Of a stretch of 47,241 nucleotides of DNA, positions 17,488-28,223 are shown piece by piece. Under the pieces are notes generated by a model. That model was not told the origin of the DNA. It saw only the letters and a program-made list of their open reading frames with translations, and made no database searches. Within the stretch, counting starts at the first letter, position 1, and each line of letters opens with the position of its first letter. Position numbers and translations under genes: made by a program. This DNA comes from Deltaproteobacteria bacterium (lineage in GTDB: Bacteria > Bdellovibrionota_C > UBA2361 > SZUA-149 > JADZAE01): assembly GCA_020852715.1 (NCBI GenBank), contig JADZAE010000006.1, positions 1-47,241 on the forward strand. Reading direction: 5' to 3'.

Positions 17488-18975
17488 TTAAAAACGTCGA
17501 CCAATAACTTTGCTCGTATCGAATTTTGTTTCTTTCCCAAAAGAGTAAGCTACCTTTAGTAGCGCATTCTCGCTAAACGGTTTGCCGATAAGCTGTAGCC
17601 CAATGGGAAGGTTTTTGCTGTCTAACCCGCAGGGAATGGAAACACCTGGAAGTCCCGCTAAGCTGCAAGGCACGGTAAAGACGTCACCTAAATACATTTG
17701 CAATGGATCAGCGGTTTTTTCGCCAATTTTGAAAGCTGTTGTTGGCGAAACCGGAGTGGCGATTACATCGCAGTTGTTAACAAATGCTGCCTTGAAGTCA
17801 TTAATGACCAATGTTCTTACCTGCTGAGCTTTTTTGTAATAAGCATCATAGTAGCCGGCAGAAAGCACATAGGTGCCAAGAATAATACGACGCTTTACTT
17901 CAGCGCCAAATCCTAGGGAGCGGCTCTTTTCATACATTTCCGAAAGAGTTTGTGCTTCCGGATAACGATAACCATAGCGCACGCCGTCATAACGGGCGAG
18001 GTTAGAAGAAGCCTCAGCGCAAGCAACAATATAGTAAACGGCAATGGCATACTCGGTATGCGGCAAAGAAATTTCCACAATCTCAGCACCGAGCTTCTCG
18101 TATGTCTTGAGCGACTGCCTAATGCTATCTTCTACCTCTTTGTCCATGCCTGGAATAAAATACTCTTTGGGTAGCCCAATACGTAAGCCTTTTAAATGGC
18201 CATCGAATTTTTTTATTTCGTGCAAATAGTCATGCACCGGCACTTCCATGGAAGTTGAGTCACGTTTGTCTTTGCCGGCGATTGCGCGTAAGCAAAGAGC
18301 CGCGTCTTCAACGCAGCGGCCAAAAGGTCCGATTTGATCCAACGAAGAAGCGAAAGCAACAGCGCCGTAGCGGCTAACGCGCCCATAAGTTGGTTTTACT
18401 CCGACTATGCCCGTGAAAGAAGCAGGCTGACGAATCGATCCTCCGGTATCTGTTCCTAAAGATAGAGGAGCTTGTCCCGCAGCTACAGCCACAGCCGAAC
18501 CGCTACTTGACCCGCCGGGAACGCTTTCAATATCCCAAGGATTGCGTACTACACCAAAGGCGGAGTTCTCGCTGGAGGAACCCATAGCAAACTCATCTTG
18601 GTTAGTTTTGCCAACGATTACCGCACCATCATCTAGCAGTTTTTTAACCGCGGTGCAGTTATAGGGAGGAATAAAGCCTTTTAATATTTTGGAAGCACAG
18701 GTTGTTTTAACACCTTCTGTGACTAACTGGTCTTTAATAGCGACGGGAATGCCGGTTAAGATCGGCGAGTTTGATTTTTGTAAAGATAACTTTACGTCAG
18801 CGGCTGCCGCCTGCGAAAGGGCCAGCTCCTCAGTCACAGTCAAGAAACTGTTATAGGTGGAGTTGGTGGCTTTGATCTCTTCAAGATGTGCCTTAGCCAA
18901 ATCTACTGAGGAGAAGTTCCCCGTTAGTAAGCCATCGCGCATTTCCAATACTGAAAGTTTAATTAATTCATTCAT
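17488..18975 (-). CDS. gatA: Aspartyl/glutamyl-tRNA amidotransferase subunit A
   Basis: 495-residue amidase-signature enzyme that releases ammonia from glutamine for GatB. The catalytic triad is visible: K81 in the VAIKDQ block, S156 in GGSSSGS (154-160) and S180 in [11 protein letters not shown]. The order [17 protein letters not shown] (122-135), then [12 protein letters not shown] and the late [20 protein letters not shown] is that of GatA. The ATG follows AGGTGTCACT. It begins 8 bp after gatC and ends 20 bp before gatB, so the three subunits are made from one message in the order C-A-B. No unusual residue was seen. Confidence 0.97.
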   Translation of the reverse strand: MNELIKLSVLEMRDGLLTGNFSSVDLAKAHLEEIKATNSTYNSFLTVTEELALSQAAAADVKLSLQKSNSPILTGIPVAIKDQLVTEGVKTTCASKILKGFIPPYNCTAVKKLLDDGAVIVGKTNQDEFAMGSSSENSAFGVVRNPWDIESVPGGSSSGSAVAVAAGQAPLSLGTDTGGSIRQPASFTGIVGVKPTYGRVSRYGAVAFASSLDQIGPFGRCVEDAALCLRAIAGKDKRDSTSMEVPVHDYLHEIKKFDGHLKGLRIGLPKEYFIPGMDKEVEDSIRQSLKTYEKLGAEIVEISLPHTEYAIAVYYIVACAEASSNLARYDGVRYGYRYPEAQTLSEMYEKSRSLGFGAEVKRRIILGTYVLSAGYYDAYYKKAQQVRTLVINDFKAAFVNNCDVIATPVSPTTAFKIGEKTADPLQMYLGDVFTVPCSLAGLPGVSIPCGLDSKNLPIGLQLIGKPFSENALLKVAYSFGKETKFDTSKVIGRRF

Positions 18976-18983
18976 AGTGACAC

Positions 18984-19271
18984 CTAACCGATAATTTTAG
19001 GAACGCAAAAGCTGCCACTGCGAAAATCGGGAGCTATCTTTTGCACTTTCTCTACAGGGAGTGATTCTTTCACGACATCGTCGCGAAAGGCGTTGGTTAC
19101 GCCATGCACGTGGCTGGTCGGCTTGACGCCCTCAGTCGGGATTTTGGATAACTGTTCCACATAATCTAAAATATCGCTGATCTGCTGCTTCATTTTGTGC
19201 AGCTCTTCTTCGTTAAGTTCTAAGCACGAGAGCTTCGCTACTTTCTTCACTGTTTCTTCTGTGATCGCCAC
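18984..19271 (-). CDS. gatC: Aspartyl/glutamyl-tRNA amidotransferase subunit C
   Basis: 95 residues from a GTG start with AGGAG eight bases upstream. GatC wraps around and stabilises the GatA-GatB complex. The family signature is clear: [17 protein letters not shown] near the start, [11 protein letters not shown] in the middle and the [10 protein letters not shown] stretch before the C-terminal [15 protein letters not shown]. It is the first gene of the gat operon. Its 255-bp gap to the divergent rnhB gene should contain the operon promoter. I see AT-rich segments there but no single convincing -35/-10 pair. Confidence 0.95.
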   Translation of the reverse strand: MAITEETVKKVAKLSCLELNEEELHKMKQQISDILDYVEQLSKIPTEGVKPTSHVHGVTNAFRDDVVKESLPVEKVQKIAPDFRSGSFCVPKIIG

Positions 19272-19526
19272 AAGTTTTCTCCTGTTGTTTCACTGATCTC
19301 GGATTTATCTGTAAAAATATAGTAAATCAAACAAATTACGGCTTTCTCTATAGACGAAAACCGCTAATTTATAAAGTGTGTAAACAAACTGTAGTTTTGC
19401 TATGAATGGCAGAAAAACCGCTTCACAAAGCTGGGAAAAGTAGGACATTGCTAATTCTTGCTGTTGAGCCAAAATAGTTGTTGGGCGATGAACCGATGGG
19501 TCGGTTAGCTTTAAATTTAAGAAGGA

Positions 19527-20159
19527 ATGGAAAAATTAAATTTTGCTAAAGGCACAATAATTTTGGGCGTGGATGAAGCCGGTCGCGGCCCTTTGGCTGG
19601 ACCTGTCACTGCTGCCTGTGTTTGCTTTCCCGAAGACTACCGTAACGATCAAATTAATGACTCTAAAAAATTATCTCATACTAAACGTGAAAAGTTATAT
19701 ACGGAAATCACAGCAAACGCTCTGGCTTATTCCATTATTTCCATCGGCGCAAAGCGTATAGATAAGCATAACATTTTAGGCGCAACTAAATTAGCTATGC
19801 TTTATGCCGTAAAGAGAGTAGCGCGGCAGTTAAAAAATATTCACGCTCTAAGCAGTAGTGATTTTCTTGTAATAATTGATGGCAATCAACCGATTAAAAC
19901 AACGCTATGCCAGCAAAGCATTGTTAAGGGTGATAGCAAAGTTATGCAAATTGCCGCCGCTTCTATCCTAGCTAAAGTTACCCGTGATCGTCTAATGAGC
20001 GTCCTTGATAATAAATTTCCTCAATATGGATTTAGCATTCACAAAGGCTACCCCACCGTGCTTCATTTACAAAAAGTTGCCGAGCATGGCCCCTGTGCCA
20101 TTCATCGCCTAACCTTTCGCGGCGTGCGCGAACACGTGGGGAGGCTTGAAACTTATTAA
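19527..20159 (+). CDS. rnhB: Ribonuclease HII
   Basis: 210 residues; cleaves the RNA strand of RNA-DNA hybrids and removes misincorporated ribonucleotides. The acidic metal site is intact: D16-E17 in GVDEAGRGPLAGPV, D118 in VIIDGN and D154 in AKVTRDRLM. The tail has HKGYPT and HRLTFRGV, typical of RNase HII. AAGGA lies immediately before the ATG, closer than ideal, but no better start exists. It is divergent from gatC. In many related genomes rnhB is followed directly by yraN; here yraN lies about 12 kb downstream on the same strand, beyond a decayed tract. Confidence 0.95.
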   Translation: MEKLNFAKGTIILGVDEAGRGPLAGPVTAACVCFPEDYRNDQINDSKKLSHTKREKLYTEITANALAYSIISIGAKRIDKHNILGATKLAMLYAVKRVARQLKNIHALSSSDFLVIIDGNQPIKTTLCQQSIVKGDSKVMQIAAASILAKVTRDRLMSVLDNKFPQYGFSIHKGYPTVLHLQKVAEHGPCAIHRLTFRGVREHVGRLETY

Positions 20160-20205
20160 GATACTTAGATCTTGCTGACAGCTCTCTTTATACGCCAAGG
20201 CTTAC

Positions 20206-22425
20206 TTAATTCGGACAAGTCGAGTAGCCGGGGCTGATCATGTTTTCGTCATAGACAGCCACGCAGGCGAGGGAACCGCCAATTGTTCTGTCGCCACCGC
20301 TGAGCAGCGAAGCTCTGATTTTAACGGTAAAGTTGGCATTAGTGATAAACGTGGCTGTTGTGCCGGCGACAATAGAATCAGCGACAAAAAAATTTTTAGC
20401 CGATGATCCTTCTCCGGTAATACCATTGACGGTTCCGCCGGAGCCGGAGGGGAGAACAGAGCGGTGTCTTAGAGTTAGCGGTGCAGCTGAGAGTCTAACA
20501 CCATGGTTTGACTCTGTCGCATCAGTAGAAATAATTTGCGAATTATCGATTATTAATCCGGTAAATGTATCAGCGTAAATTTCCTCTGCGGCATTGCCAA
20601 TCTTGCTTTCGATGCGGCTATTGGCAATAGATGAGCTGCCACTATTGAGGTAGAGCGCGCGAATAGTGCCGGAGGCATTCTCAAAAGCACTTTAAGGTTA
20701 TTTACATCTATCGCTGAAGATGTCGTAATTAATCCGTAAACAGTTGTCGATGAAGCGCTACCGTCAACATAGACATCGTAGTTCTTAAGTGTCGTTGTTG
20801 CTGTATTCCTAACTACGCGCACACCTATCGGACTATTTACTCCGGTGAGACTCATTGTTAGTCCTTCAATATACATACCGGCATTACCTGTTAAATCTTG
20901 ATAAGTAATGCCCTGTGCACTTACCGAAGAATTTTCGATATGAATGTCTAAGTTTTTTACTCGCGGGGTTATATCGTCAGCTGCATCAACGCCGTCATCT
21001 ACGAAAGCTATTCCATGAGAGGAATCGAATTCTTCTATTACCTCTTGAGAATTATAAATTTCCGGCCAGCCGTCACCGGTGACATAAATCCCATAAGCGT
21101 TAGCTGATCCTGAGCTGTCCTCCATCGATATATATAGATTGCGTATAGAAGGAGCAGAGCTGTATATAGTCAGTCCTCTGGTCGTTACTGTACTGCCGCT
21201 TCTGCTTAAATAAATCTCCCAATTTTCCAAAGAGGCATTAGCTGAGTTTGTTAATCAGACTATCGATGTTGTGAGGCTATAAGAACCGGAAGCCTTAAAT
21301 CTTACGTCAAAAAATCTTGGCGATGTATTATCAGCATAAGCAGCGGTGGCAAAATTAGCTCCTGTGGAAGCGGCCTCTATCGTTAGGTGGCTAACTTGAG
21401 AATTATCCGCACCAATGACAGTGCCATTTGATGCGATATCATTACCGGTTGAACGGATTAAAGTTGTTTCTCTACCGGCACCGATGATATCGAGTTAGAT
21501 TTTTAAAATAATAGAATTATCGCCAATGTCATAAATTCCGGCATCAAGCATGATGGCATAGCGATTACTGGCCGAGGCATCACTGATGTTATTAATGGCG
21601 GTAAGTAATGCACTGCCGCTGTTGGATGCTGTATCTAGTAATTTTACAACAACAATTTTACTAAAACTTAACACACTTGATGAAGGTGCCCAAGCTGAGC
21701 CGTTATAAGCTAGCACTTGACTGGATGTTGGGTCTGTTTAAGAAATTGCTTGTCCTTGAATTTTTGCAACGGTGGGATTTGGATAATTGCCGCTTAAGTC
21801 GTCTCCAGCTGCAGCTGTGGCCGCTAAAGCACCGGCTTGTACGGCGGTGACATTATGGGGATTGCTGGAAGACAAGACGTGATTTTAAACGTCGGCATCA
21901 AGTTTGGAAATATTAAGGCCACCAGCGATTTTGGCATCGGTAACAGCTCTATCTGCTAGATCGGCTGTGTTCACTGTGCCGTCTTTGATGGAAGTCGAAA
22001 CCACAGCGTTTGTTCCTGTCGTGTAAGCATACATAGCATAGGGAACCATGGTCAGTTTCTTTCGGTTGCTGAGTATAGTTTGCCAGTTATTGGAACCAAG
22101 ATCTTGTGATACTTCCAAGTAAAGCTGCTTTTTTAAACGAAGTAGTGCTTAAAGCCGTGACGCTACCCAAGGTATGATTAAAAGTCGGATTATTTACTTC
22201 CATGATTTTTATTTCAGTCCAGAGAAGAGTGCCGTTGCTGGATTTGTCATATAACCTAAAACGCAGTCGATAAGTCCCTGGAATTAAGGTGCTATTGATA
22301 GGAACAGGGATTTTTTTGCTTGGTAGATCGGCTTTGGCAAAAGTGATGTCAAAAAATAAAGATACAATACAGCAAAAAGCAAAAAGTAGGAGAGAAATAC
22401 AACGGTTATCTGTCGCGCTGATTTA
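20206..22425 (-). pseudogene. Large exported beta-helix/surface protein, inactivated by stops and frameshifts
   Basis: Joining frames on the minus strand rebuilds one secreted protein of about 730 residues: a hydrophobic leader, an immunoglobulin-like front (PGTYRLRFRLYDKSSNGT), a motif found in many phage-tail and surface proteins (KKLTMVPYAMYAYT), then short repeats (GDDLSGNYPNPTVAKIQG; VLAYNGSAWAP), and a long Asn/Ser/Thr-rich right-handed beta-helix-like region ending ACVAVYDEN...YSTCPN. It is broken by in-frame TAA at 21885, 21738 and 21495, and TGA at 21255. Frameshifts lie at T/A runs at 22129-22134 (one base too many) and 20683-20686 (one too few), plus a shift in the leader. No proper start codon remains. 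Probably once an adhesin or surface-layer-type protein. Confidence 0.75.
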
Positions 22426-22748
22426 ATGTTCTTCTATAAGGCCTCAGATATTTTTGATACGTTTGTTGCTTCTGACGAATATGTTTATTTGGATACGATA
22501 TCTTGTGGGCCAATTCTGCATATTAGAGGGCATGTCGAGCTGTCAACGAAATTACTGACTATATATAGTTCGAGTGCGGAACGGCTTAAATCCGCCAAGC
22601 TTGCGAAGCTTAGGCGGAGCGCTAGAATAGCTTCATTTTGCCTGAATGTAAGGATATTTCTTTGAAACTTACTGTGGTTGAGGAGCATCAAAGAGTAGAG
22701 TTTTAGAAGGCTCACTATAGTGTTTAAATTATTCAGGAGAATCGGATG
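22426..22748. repeat. Gene-free stretch with one strong hairpin (22591-22618)
   Basis: No convincing gene was seen in these 323 bases; short frames on both strands lack family resemblance and ribosome-binding sites. TCCGCCAAGCTT (22591-22602) pairs with AAGCTT-A-GGCGGA (22606-22618) around a GCG loop, with a single unpaired A. No T-tract follows, so it is not a standard terminator; it resembles dispersed palindromic (REP-like) units. CAGGAG just before 22746 is the ribosome-binding site of the next gene. Confidence 0.4.
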
Positions 22749-24202
22749 ATGAAAAATGTAGTGTTCTTTTTTTGCTGTTTAGAGTGTTGTTGATTGCTTC
22801 CAATGCTCACGCTCAAGATTGGGGTCAACCTGGGAATTATAACGAATACTGGAATTCTGTTAAATACGGTTTTCCCGATGAAGCGGCTCGCCAAGAAGAT
22901 ATGAAGTTTTACCGTAAGTATGCTTGGTTTAATCCGGCAGATATGATGGCTGAAACTGATACCACTTTCGGGCAACTTGACACGACAACAAATGTAGTAA
23001 AAACCTATTATAGTAACTATGGTTATTATTTAGCGCCTTTTGCTACAGACATATTTTTAAGGACAATGCTTGATCCGCGTATTAGCACTGATCCTAGTCA
23101 GATTGAGCCAATTGCTCGTCTACATGTTAATGGCTGGATAGATCCGGTTAAGGCTGCAGCGAATGACCCGGCTAATCGTTGTAAAGATAATGTGCTTTTG
23201 GCCATACCACGAGATATGTCGAAGGGAACTACGGTAACAAGTAATACGCAGATGTCTCTGGCTATTTCCACTGCTGCCCCCACTACTATTAAGGAAGAAT
23301 GCTATACAAATCCATGCTCTCCGGCCACACAGGATTGTGCTAAGCGAAAAGTTGGAGCTGCTGCTAATTTTGATTTACGTGGTTTGAACGTGGTGGCTTC
23401 GGTAGAAACTCCTACAACATTTGCGGCAGCAAAATATTTTCGCTCAGGATCATTCATGTCGCGGCTAAAAGCTGAATTATGGTTTGGTTCATTTTATTCA
23501 GTCATGATTCCCAGGCAGGAATTTGCTACCTGGCGTTCGACTTGGCGACAGAAGTATGCGGACACTTCTTATGATTTAGGAGGTACTATTCCTTTTTATC
23601 GTAACTTTAGCTAGAGTGATTCTCAGCAATACAATTTGCTCACCTATACCTGTCCGCTTCTCAGCAGTTGTGGTTCTGTTTGCACGCGAACGGCGAAGGA
23701 ATATTGTCCTGAGTACTGGGGATTTGCGGACTATACGCAATTTGAGACATATAGTCCGCCTAATCTCTATTCGATAGCTGGGCTTAATGAACCGCCTCTT
23801 CAAGCTAAGAGAGTAAGCAGCCCGTACTTCACTTTTAGTAATGATGGGCTGGCTAACTCCAATATCCTTACGCTTAGTAGTCCTGAATTAAATAGTGTAT
23901 TTCAACTGACCCCCGCTACGCGTTTAGGATTATTTAATAAGCAGAGAATCGTTTCTTACTATGATTTAACAAGTAATGCCTCTATTTCATCGGTGATTAA
24001 AAAATTCTCGGTGAAAGATACTAAATCTGGGAAAGTTGTTTCTTGTAACATTTATGATGCTTACAACCAGATTTTACCCGGAGCTTCCGGCTATGCTGAA
24101 ATCTTAGCCAGACCTTATGTCGGTGGTTATTCGGGCACGCAATATACCGTTCCAGTAAAAACAACATTTTCGGGTAGTAGTGCCGGGACTGATTGCAACT
24201 AA
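22749..24202 (+). pseudogene. Exported Cys-containing protein of unknown family, inactivated
   Basis: A signal peptide starts at the ATG at 22749 (CAGGAG six to nine bases upstream). A run of seven T at 22767-22773 puts it out of frame; with eight T it reads KNVVFF-LLFRVLLIASNAHAQ, with cleavage after AHAQ. The mature part runs on in one frame, interrupted once by TAG at 23612-23614. The rebuilt protein is about 484 residues, with Cys-rich pieces (CYTNPCSPATQDCAKRK; CPLLSSCGSVC; EYCPEYWGF) that suggest disulfides in the periplasm or outside. I do not recognise the family; resemblance to conjugation proteins such as TraU was considered and not supported. It ends at a good terminator. Two lesions make it a pseudogene unless the T-run is phase-variable or misread. 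Confidence 0.68.
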
Positions 24203-24220
24203 TTTGTAGCCCGCCGATTA

Positions 24221-24257
24221 AAAAAAACGAGAGGTTTTTAAGGCCCCTCGTTTTTTA
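24221..24257. terminator. Bidirectional rho-independent terminator
   Basis: An A-run followed by CGAGAGG (24228-24234) pairs with CCCCTCG (24244-24250) followed by six T, with a loop TTTTTAAGGC and one bulged A. Because an A-run precedes and a T-run follows the stem, it works in both directions and separates the convergent genes ending at 24202 and 24258. Confidence 0.75.
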
Positions 24258-25071
24258 TTAGTTACCGTCTTTTTCTGTTTTAGTTGCCGGTTTGATATTT
24301 TCAGTTGTTAACCAACGGTCCGCAATTATATTGGCCGATTCTATTGCGCTACTAAATATTGCTTTGTTTCTTTCTATACCTAATGCTTGCATATATGCAG
24401 ATGATTCTTTTATTGTTGAGTTCGGGATTAAATCCAGCGCTTTTTGATTCTCGTCTAATGTTCGCGACATTGTAGATAAATTGCCTAAGCCATTATTTAT
24501 AATATCCTCCTCAAAGTTCTGAGAGTTATTTTCTGCTTTTGGATAAAAATAATTTATTACTTTTTGAATTAGAGCAACCGGCGAGATATAGGACCAAATA
24601 GTTTTAACGCCAGCAACGAATTGGTCGAGTAAAGTAGGCTCATGGGCAGATTTATTTTTAAGTGACTCTGCAAGAAAACCTGAACTAATTTCGGCTTTAA
24701 TTCTTCCAGGAATTTCTAAGGCCCTGGCATTGTAATCATAAATGTTGTTTGGGATATCCTGATGTTCATTACCTGCTCAATTTAGGCTAGTATTATGTGA
24801 TCTGTCGCCCGCAAGTGCGATAGGATTACCACTATCGGTGAATCCAGGGGAGTCGAAAGTCTTAGCCCGATATACATCATCGGTGTTTGCTGCACCTCGA
24901 AGCTCATTGGCCGCTCGCAGCAGACTAGTGCTGTTGATCTCTTTATTCAAAGTAGGCAAAGTAGCGCTGTTTAGCAGGAAGAGATAAATCTTTAATGGAA
25001 AATGCTTCTCCGCGTTCGGATACTTGGGCAGCGAGAATATCATTGGATTTTTGTTGCTCGGCTAATGCTTT
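24258..25071 (-). pseudogene. Unrecognised protein gene, frameshifted and with an in-frame TGA
   Basis: The ATG at 25071 opens MKALAEQQKSNDILAAQVSE and runs to QRYFAYFE, where a stop follows. A one-base shift near 24975 (for example one T fewer) continues as LNKEINSTSLLRAANELRG. That frame runs on to the C-terminus ending KTEKDGN at 24258, interrupted by TGA at 24777-24779 between SLN and AGNEHQ. The rebuilt product has about 270 residues, no signal peptide, a hydrophobic region near TIWSYISPVALIQKVINYF and many helix-forming segments. I do not recognise it. Its lack of a signal and its helical character would also fit a secreted effector, but nothing shows that directly. Confidence 0.55.
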
Positions 25072-25364
25072 CATAAATTTCTCCTATGAAAAACCTTAAA
25101 AATTCAGCCTCAAAAGGGACTATCTATTACTGTTTATGACAGATTCGTACAGAGTGTTGCTTTTAAGTTTACCGACCTCAAAATTCTTATATCGCTTAGC
25201 TTTTTATTCCGGTCGCGATGTAGCAGATTCGACACTTTTGTTTTTCATTGGTGTTCAAGCTTTAACTGCCAATTATGCAGAACACCCCAAGTGGAAAATT
25301 ATAGGTATGGGCTTTACTTTATGCTAATCATTGCCCTGCTTGGGTAATTGTTAAAGGATGATTT

Positions 25365-26399
25365 ATGGAAAAAAATAAGAATTGCTTTGCTAGTGATAAT
25401 TATGCGGGTGTTTGTCCTGAAGCCTGGGAATCTTTAGCGAAAGCAAATGACAGTTTTGAAATCTCTTATGGTGATGATGATTGGACAGCTAAGGCTTGTA
25501 AGGAAATAAGAAAGTTATTTGAAACTGATTGTGAGATATTTTTTGTTTTTAATGGCACAGCGGCGAACTCGTTGGCGTTAGCGTCTTTATGCCAATCCTA
25601 TCACAGCATTATTTGTCAAGAAGTGGCGCATATCGAAACGGATGAGTGTGGGGCACCGGAATTCTTCTCTAATGGAACTAAGTCGTTGTTAGTTCCGGGC
25701 GTAGAGGGAAAAATAGATTTAACAGCAGTGGAAAAGGCCATTACTAAACGTAGCGATATTCACTATCCTAAACCGAAAGTGATCAGCGTGACACAAGTTA
25801 CAGAGCTGGGCACTGTTTATACAGTTGATGAATTACGGGCAATAGGGGAGTTGGCGCAGAGATATTCTCTTAAAGTTCATATGGACGGAGCACGTTTTGC
25901 TAATGCTGTGGCGGCATTAAATGTTGCGCCCAAAGAATTAACTTGGAAAGCCGGAGTTGATGTTCTTTGTTTTGGTGGCATAAAAAACGGAATACCCGTA
26001 GGTGAGGCTGTTATCTTTTTTAACAAAGCACTAGCTTATGAATTTGATTATCGTTGCAAGCAAGCCGGACAATTGGCTTCTAAGATGCGTTTTTTGTCGG
26101 CGCCATGGATAGGTATGCTGGAAAGCGGAGCCTGGTTAAAAAATGCGGCACATGCCAACAAATGTGCGCGGTTGCTTTATGACAAACTAAGCAAATTAAA
26201 AGGTGTTAAGGTTTTATTTCCACAGCAAGCAAATTCTGTATTTATTGAATTAAGCCCCGCGGTTATTGAAAAAATAAGGGCATGTGGTTGGCATTTTTAT
26301 ACTTTTATCGGTTCCGGTGGGGCACGCCTAATGTGTTCTTGGGCAACCAAAGAAGAAGACGTTGAAAGTTTTGTTGAGGATTTAAAAGCGGTCTCCTAG
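25365..26399 (+). CDS. Low-specificity threonine aldolase-like PLP enzyme
   Basis: 344-residue fold-type I PLP enzyme that should cleave L-threonine/allo-threonine to glycine and acetaldehyde in the cytosol. Seen: SDNYAGVCPEA at the start, VFNGTAANSLAL (about 61-72) for phosphate binding, AHIETDECGAPE with stacking H89, LKVHMDGARFANA with D174, and the PLP lysine K207 in FGGIKNG (usually GTKN/SKKN). The ending SGGARLMCSWATKEEDVE is typical. AAAGGATGATTT precedes the ATG. It is one of the few intact genes in the 20-29 kb tract, flanked by two pseudogenes. The codon pattern resembles the core genes. Beta-eliminating lyase relatives are the main alternative. Confidence 0.86.
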   Translation: MEKNKNCFASDNYAGVCPEAWESLAKANDSFEISYGDDDWTAKACKEIRKLFETDCEIFFVFNGTAANSLALASLCQSYHSIICQEVAHIETDECGAPEFFSNGTKSLLVPGVEGKIDLTAVEKAITKRSDIHYPKPKVISVTQVTELGTVYTVDELRAIGELAQRYSLKVHMDGARFANAVAALNVAPKELTWKAGVDVLCFGGIKNGIPVGEAVIFFNKALAYEFDYRCKQAGQLASKMRFLSAPWIGMLESGAWLKNAAHANKCARLLYDKLSKLKGVKVLFPQQANSVFIELSPAVIEKIRACGWHFYTFIGSGGARLMCSWATKEEDVESFVEDLKAVS

Positions 26400-26449
26400 T
26401 AAAATAGTTTATTGGCCGTTGTTTGTCCGTGCTATCACTGGTTTTTTAA

Positions 26450-27597
26450 TCATTTTTTAATAATGTTGCCCGCCCAAAGTTCTTCTAGGAACTGTTCGAT
26501 GGGCATAGTTTCAATTTCTTTGGACAGTTTTCACGCGGGGGTTCATTGCATATCACTAGCAAGCGTTTCAGTTTTATTTCTTCAGCTAAAGCAAGAAGTC
26601 CCTTGTAGTCTCTATTGCTAGTTAGTTCTTTAGTTTTCACTTTTATAGCCAAATAATCACCAATAACAAAATCAACTTCAAATTGAGAAGTGCTCCGCCA
26701 GTAGGTAAAGGTTTCACTGCTGCGTGTGTAACTTAAATAAGCTTTTATTTCGAGAAAGACCAAATGCTCTAAAGCTTTGCCATAAAGTTCTGTCCCTTTT
26801 TCAATTAAACCTCGTTTTAAAAGGCGATTTGTAACACCTAGATCGAACAGATAAAATTTAGAGGTCGCCACGGGCTTTCGTTTTATCGTTTTTTGATACG
26901 CCGATAGTTGGTAGGCGACCAATGTATCTTCGAGTAGTTGGTAATATTCTTTGACCAAACGAGGAGGAAGACCTAAATCATTTCCGATTGAAGTATAATT
27001 AATCTGCTCTGAGCAAGTTAACGCAGCTATTCCCAGAAAACGTGAAAAGTTTTCTATTCCACGTTTAATTCCCTCTGCTGAGATCTCTTCTTTGAGGTAA
27101 AGACCGATATAGGAATCTAAGTCCTCTTGCCAATAATCGGAGGATAAAATATGAGGCAGCCTTCCTTTATTTATCCGCTCCATAACTAATGATGATCCTG
27201 TCTCGGGATAAACCAGAGGGTATAGATCATAGCGTCATGCTCGACCCCCAAGCAAATTAGCTGATGCCCCCTTTAATTTCCTAGCGCTGCTTCCAGTAAG
27301 AATAAAATGAATATTGGGATTTTTATTTATTATCGATTGCACTTCATTAAGAAGTTCGGGCAAACGTTGTATCTCATCGATAATTACGAGGTTTTGTTAA
27401 GAAGAAATTTCTTGACGAATTATTTCCGGTCTGGCCGACAGTCGGCGATATGTATCGTTTTCCAGACAGTCATAATGTTTTGCCTCGAGAAACAATTGTC
27501 TAACCAGAGTGCTTTTCCCTATTTGTCTTGGACCGAGCAAAAGAATAGATCTTTTACTTGCCATCTTAAGATCTAGTATTCGATTAAATATTGTCAT
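26450..27597 (-). pseudogene. AAA ATPase with DUF4143 domain, inactivated
   Basis: A single frame from the ATG at 27597 shows the family features: Walker A GPRQIGKST in LLLGPRQIGKSTLVRQLF, Walker B LVIIDEIQRLPELL, sensor ILTGSSARKL, then the DUF4143 part (SDYWQEDLDSYIGLYLKEEI, later YLFDLGVTNRLL and the nuclease-like FEVDFVIGDYLAIKVK). It is interrupted by TAA at 27397-27399 just before QNLVIIDE, and by TGA at 27235-27237 in GRA-stop-RYDLYPL, where relatives commonly have Trp or another large residue. A one-base loss near 26525 (CC instead of CCC would fit) shifts the last 25 residues; the correct frame ends EQFLEELWAGNIIKK at 26450. These ATPases are common in mobile or accessory regions and often have no known role. 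Confidence 0.82.
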
Positions 27598-27791
27598 AGC
27601 AGCTATTTGCTATAATAATGCTAAATTATTCTTGTTGAATGTAGAACATCATGAAAAACTGCAGATACCAAGCGGATTATTATAGTATTATTCTTACTAG
27701 CTGAAATAATTAACAATATTGCCAGAGATGAAATTAGCTAAATAGCCAAGGAAGGGCTAGGAAATTTTAATTCGCAAATCGCATGGTGCCA

Positions 27792-28208
27792 CTAATCCAC
27801 ATTTTGGGCGGCCAGAAATAGGGCGCGGCTAAGAGCAGCAAAAAATTGCTGATATGGTTCCGGATCTGTTACCGGAGTGATATTGTATTGGGTATTTGCT
27901 CTAAGCACTAATTGTTTGCCACGAGGATAAGTGCTCACAGTCATGCGTAGTGAATAGCCGTCAAGTTTCGTTCCGCTAACTGTTCCTAGGTCTAAATCAG
28001 CTTTATCAATTACAAAATTTAAATCTTGAAGTGTAGCGATGATGGCGCGCAAAGTTTTTTCTTTATCCGCAGTATCAAAAACTCGCGATTGAATTTGTCT
28101 TAGTTGTAGTTGAGATTGATCGCTGTCCAAAATACGTTGGTTTGGTGAAACGCACGCAAATAAGGATAGCAGGGAACAAAAAAAGAACAGGTGTAAAATA
28201 ATTTTCAT
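27792..28208 (-). CDS. Lipoprotein, intact member of a tandem pair
   Basis: 138 residues with a lipoprotein signal peptide (hydrophobic FFFCSLLSLFAC; acylated Cys at residue 19). The mature part has an LRQIQSRVFDT segment, the core TLRAIIATLQDLNFVIDKAD and the end FFAALSRALFLAAQNVD. It is clearly related to the upstream gene at 28224-28745: both share LRQxQxRxF, LQDLxF, a beta-hairpin of the YSLRMTVST type, and the xYQxFFxxLSxALFLxAQ end. It is probably an envelope lipoprotein. It starts 15 bp after its paralogue, in a row of three lipoprotein genes (29212 to 27792). It is the only uninterrupted one of the three. The family function is not known to me. Confidence 0.72.
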   Translation of the reverse strand: MKIILHLFFFCSLLSLFACVSPNQRILDSDQSQLQLRQIQSRVFDTADKEKTLRAIIATLQDLNFVIDKADLDLGTVSGTKLDGYSLRMTVSTYPRGKQLVLRANTQYNITPVTDPEPYQQFFAALSRALFLAAQNVD

Positions 28209-28223
28209 CGTTTCTCCGCTAAA

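Noticed and set aside
22426..22715. Short frames of 76-79 codons on both strands
   Set aside because: They overlap each other, cross a strong hairpin and show no protein-like pattern.
22749..24202. Conjugation protein TraU or related
   Set aside because: Cys-rich blocks and a signal peptide invited the comparison, but the TraU motifs are not present and no other conjugation gene is near.
25136..25327. 63-codon frame on the plus strand
   Set aside because: No ribosome-binding site, no family resemblance, lies in the upstream region of the threonine aldolase gene; probably chance.
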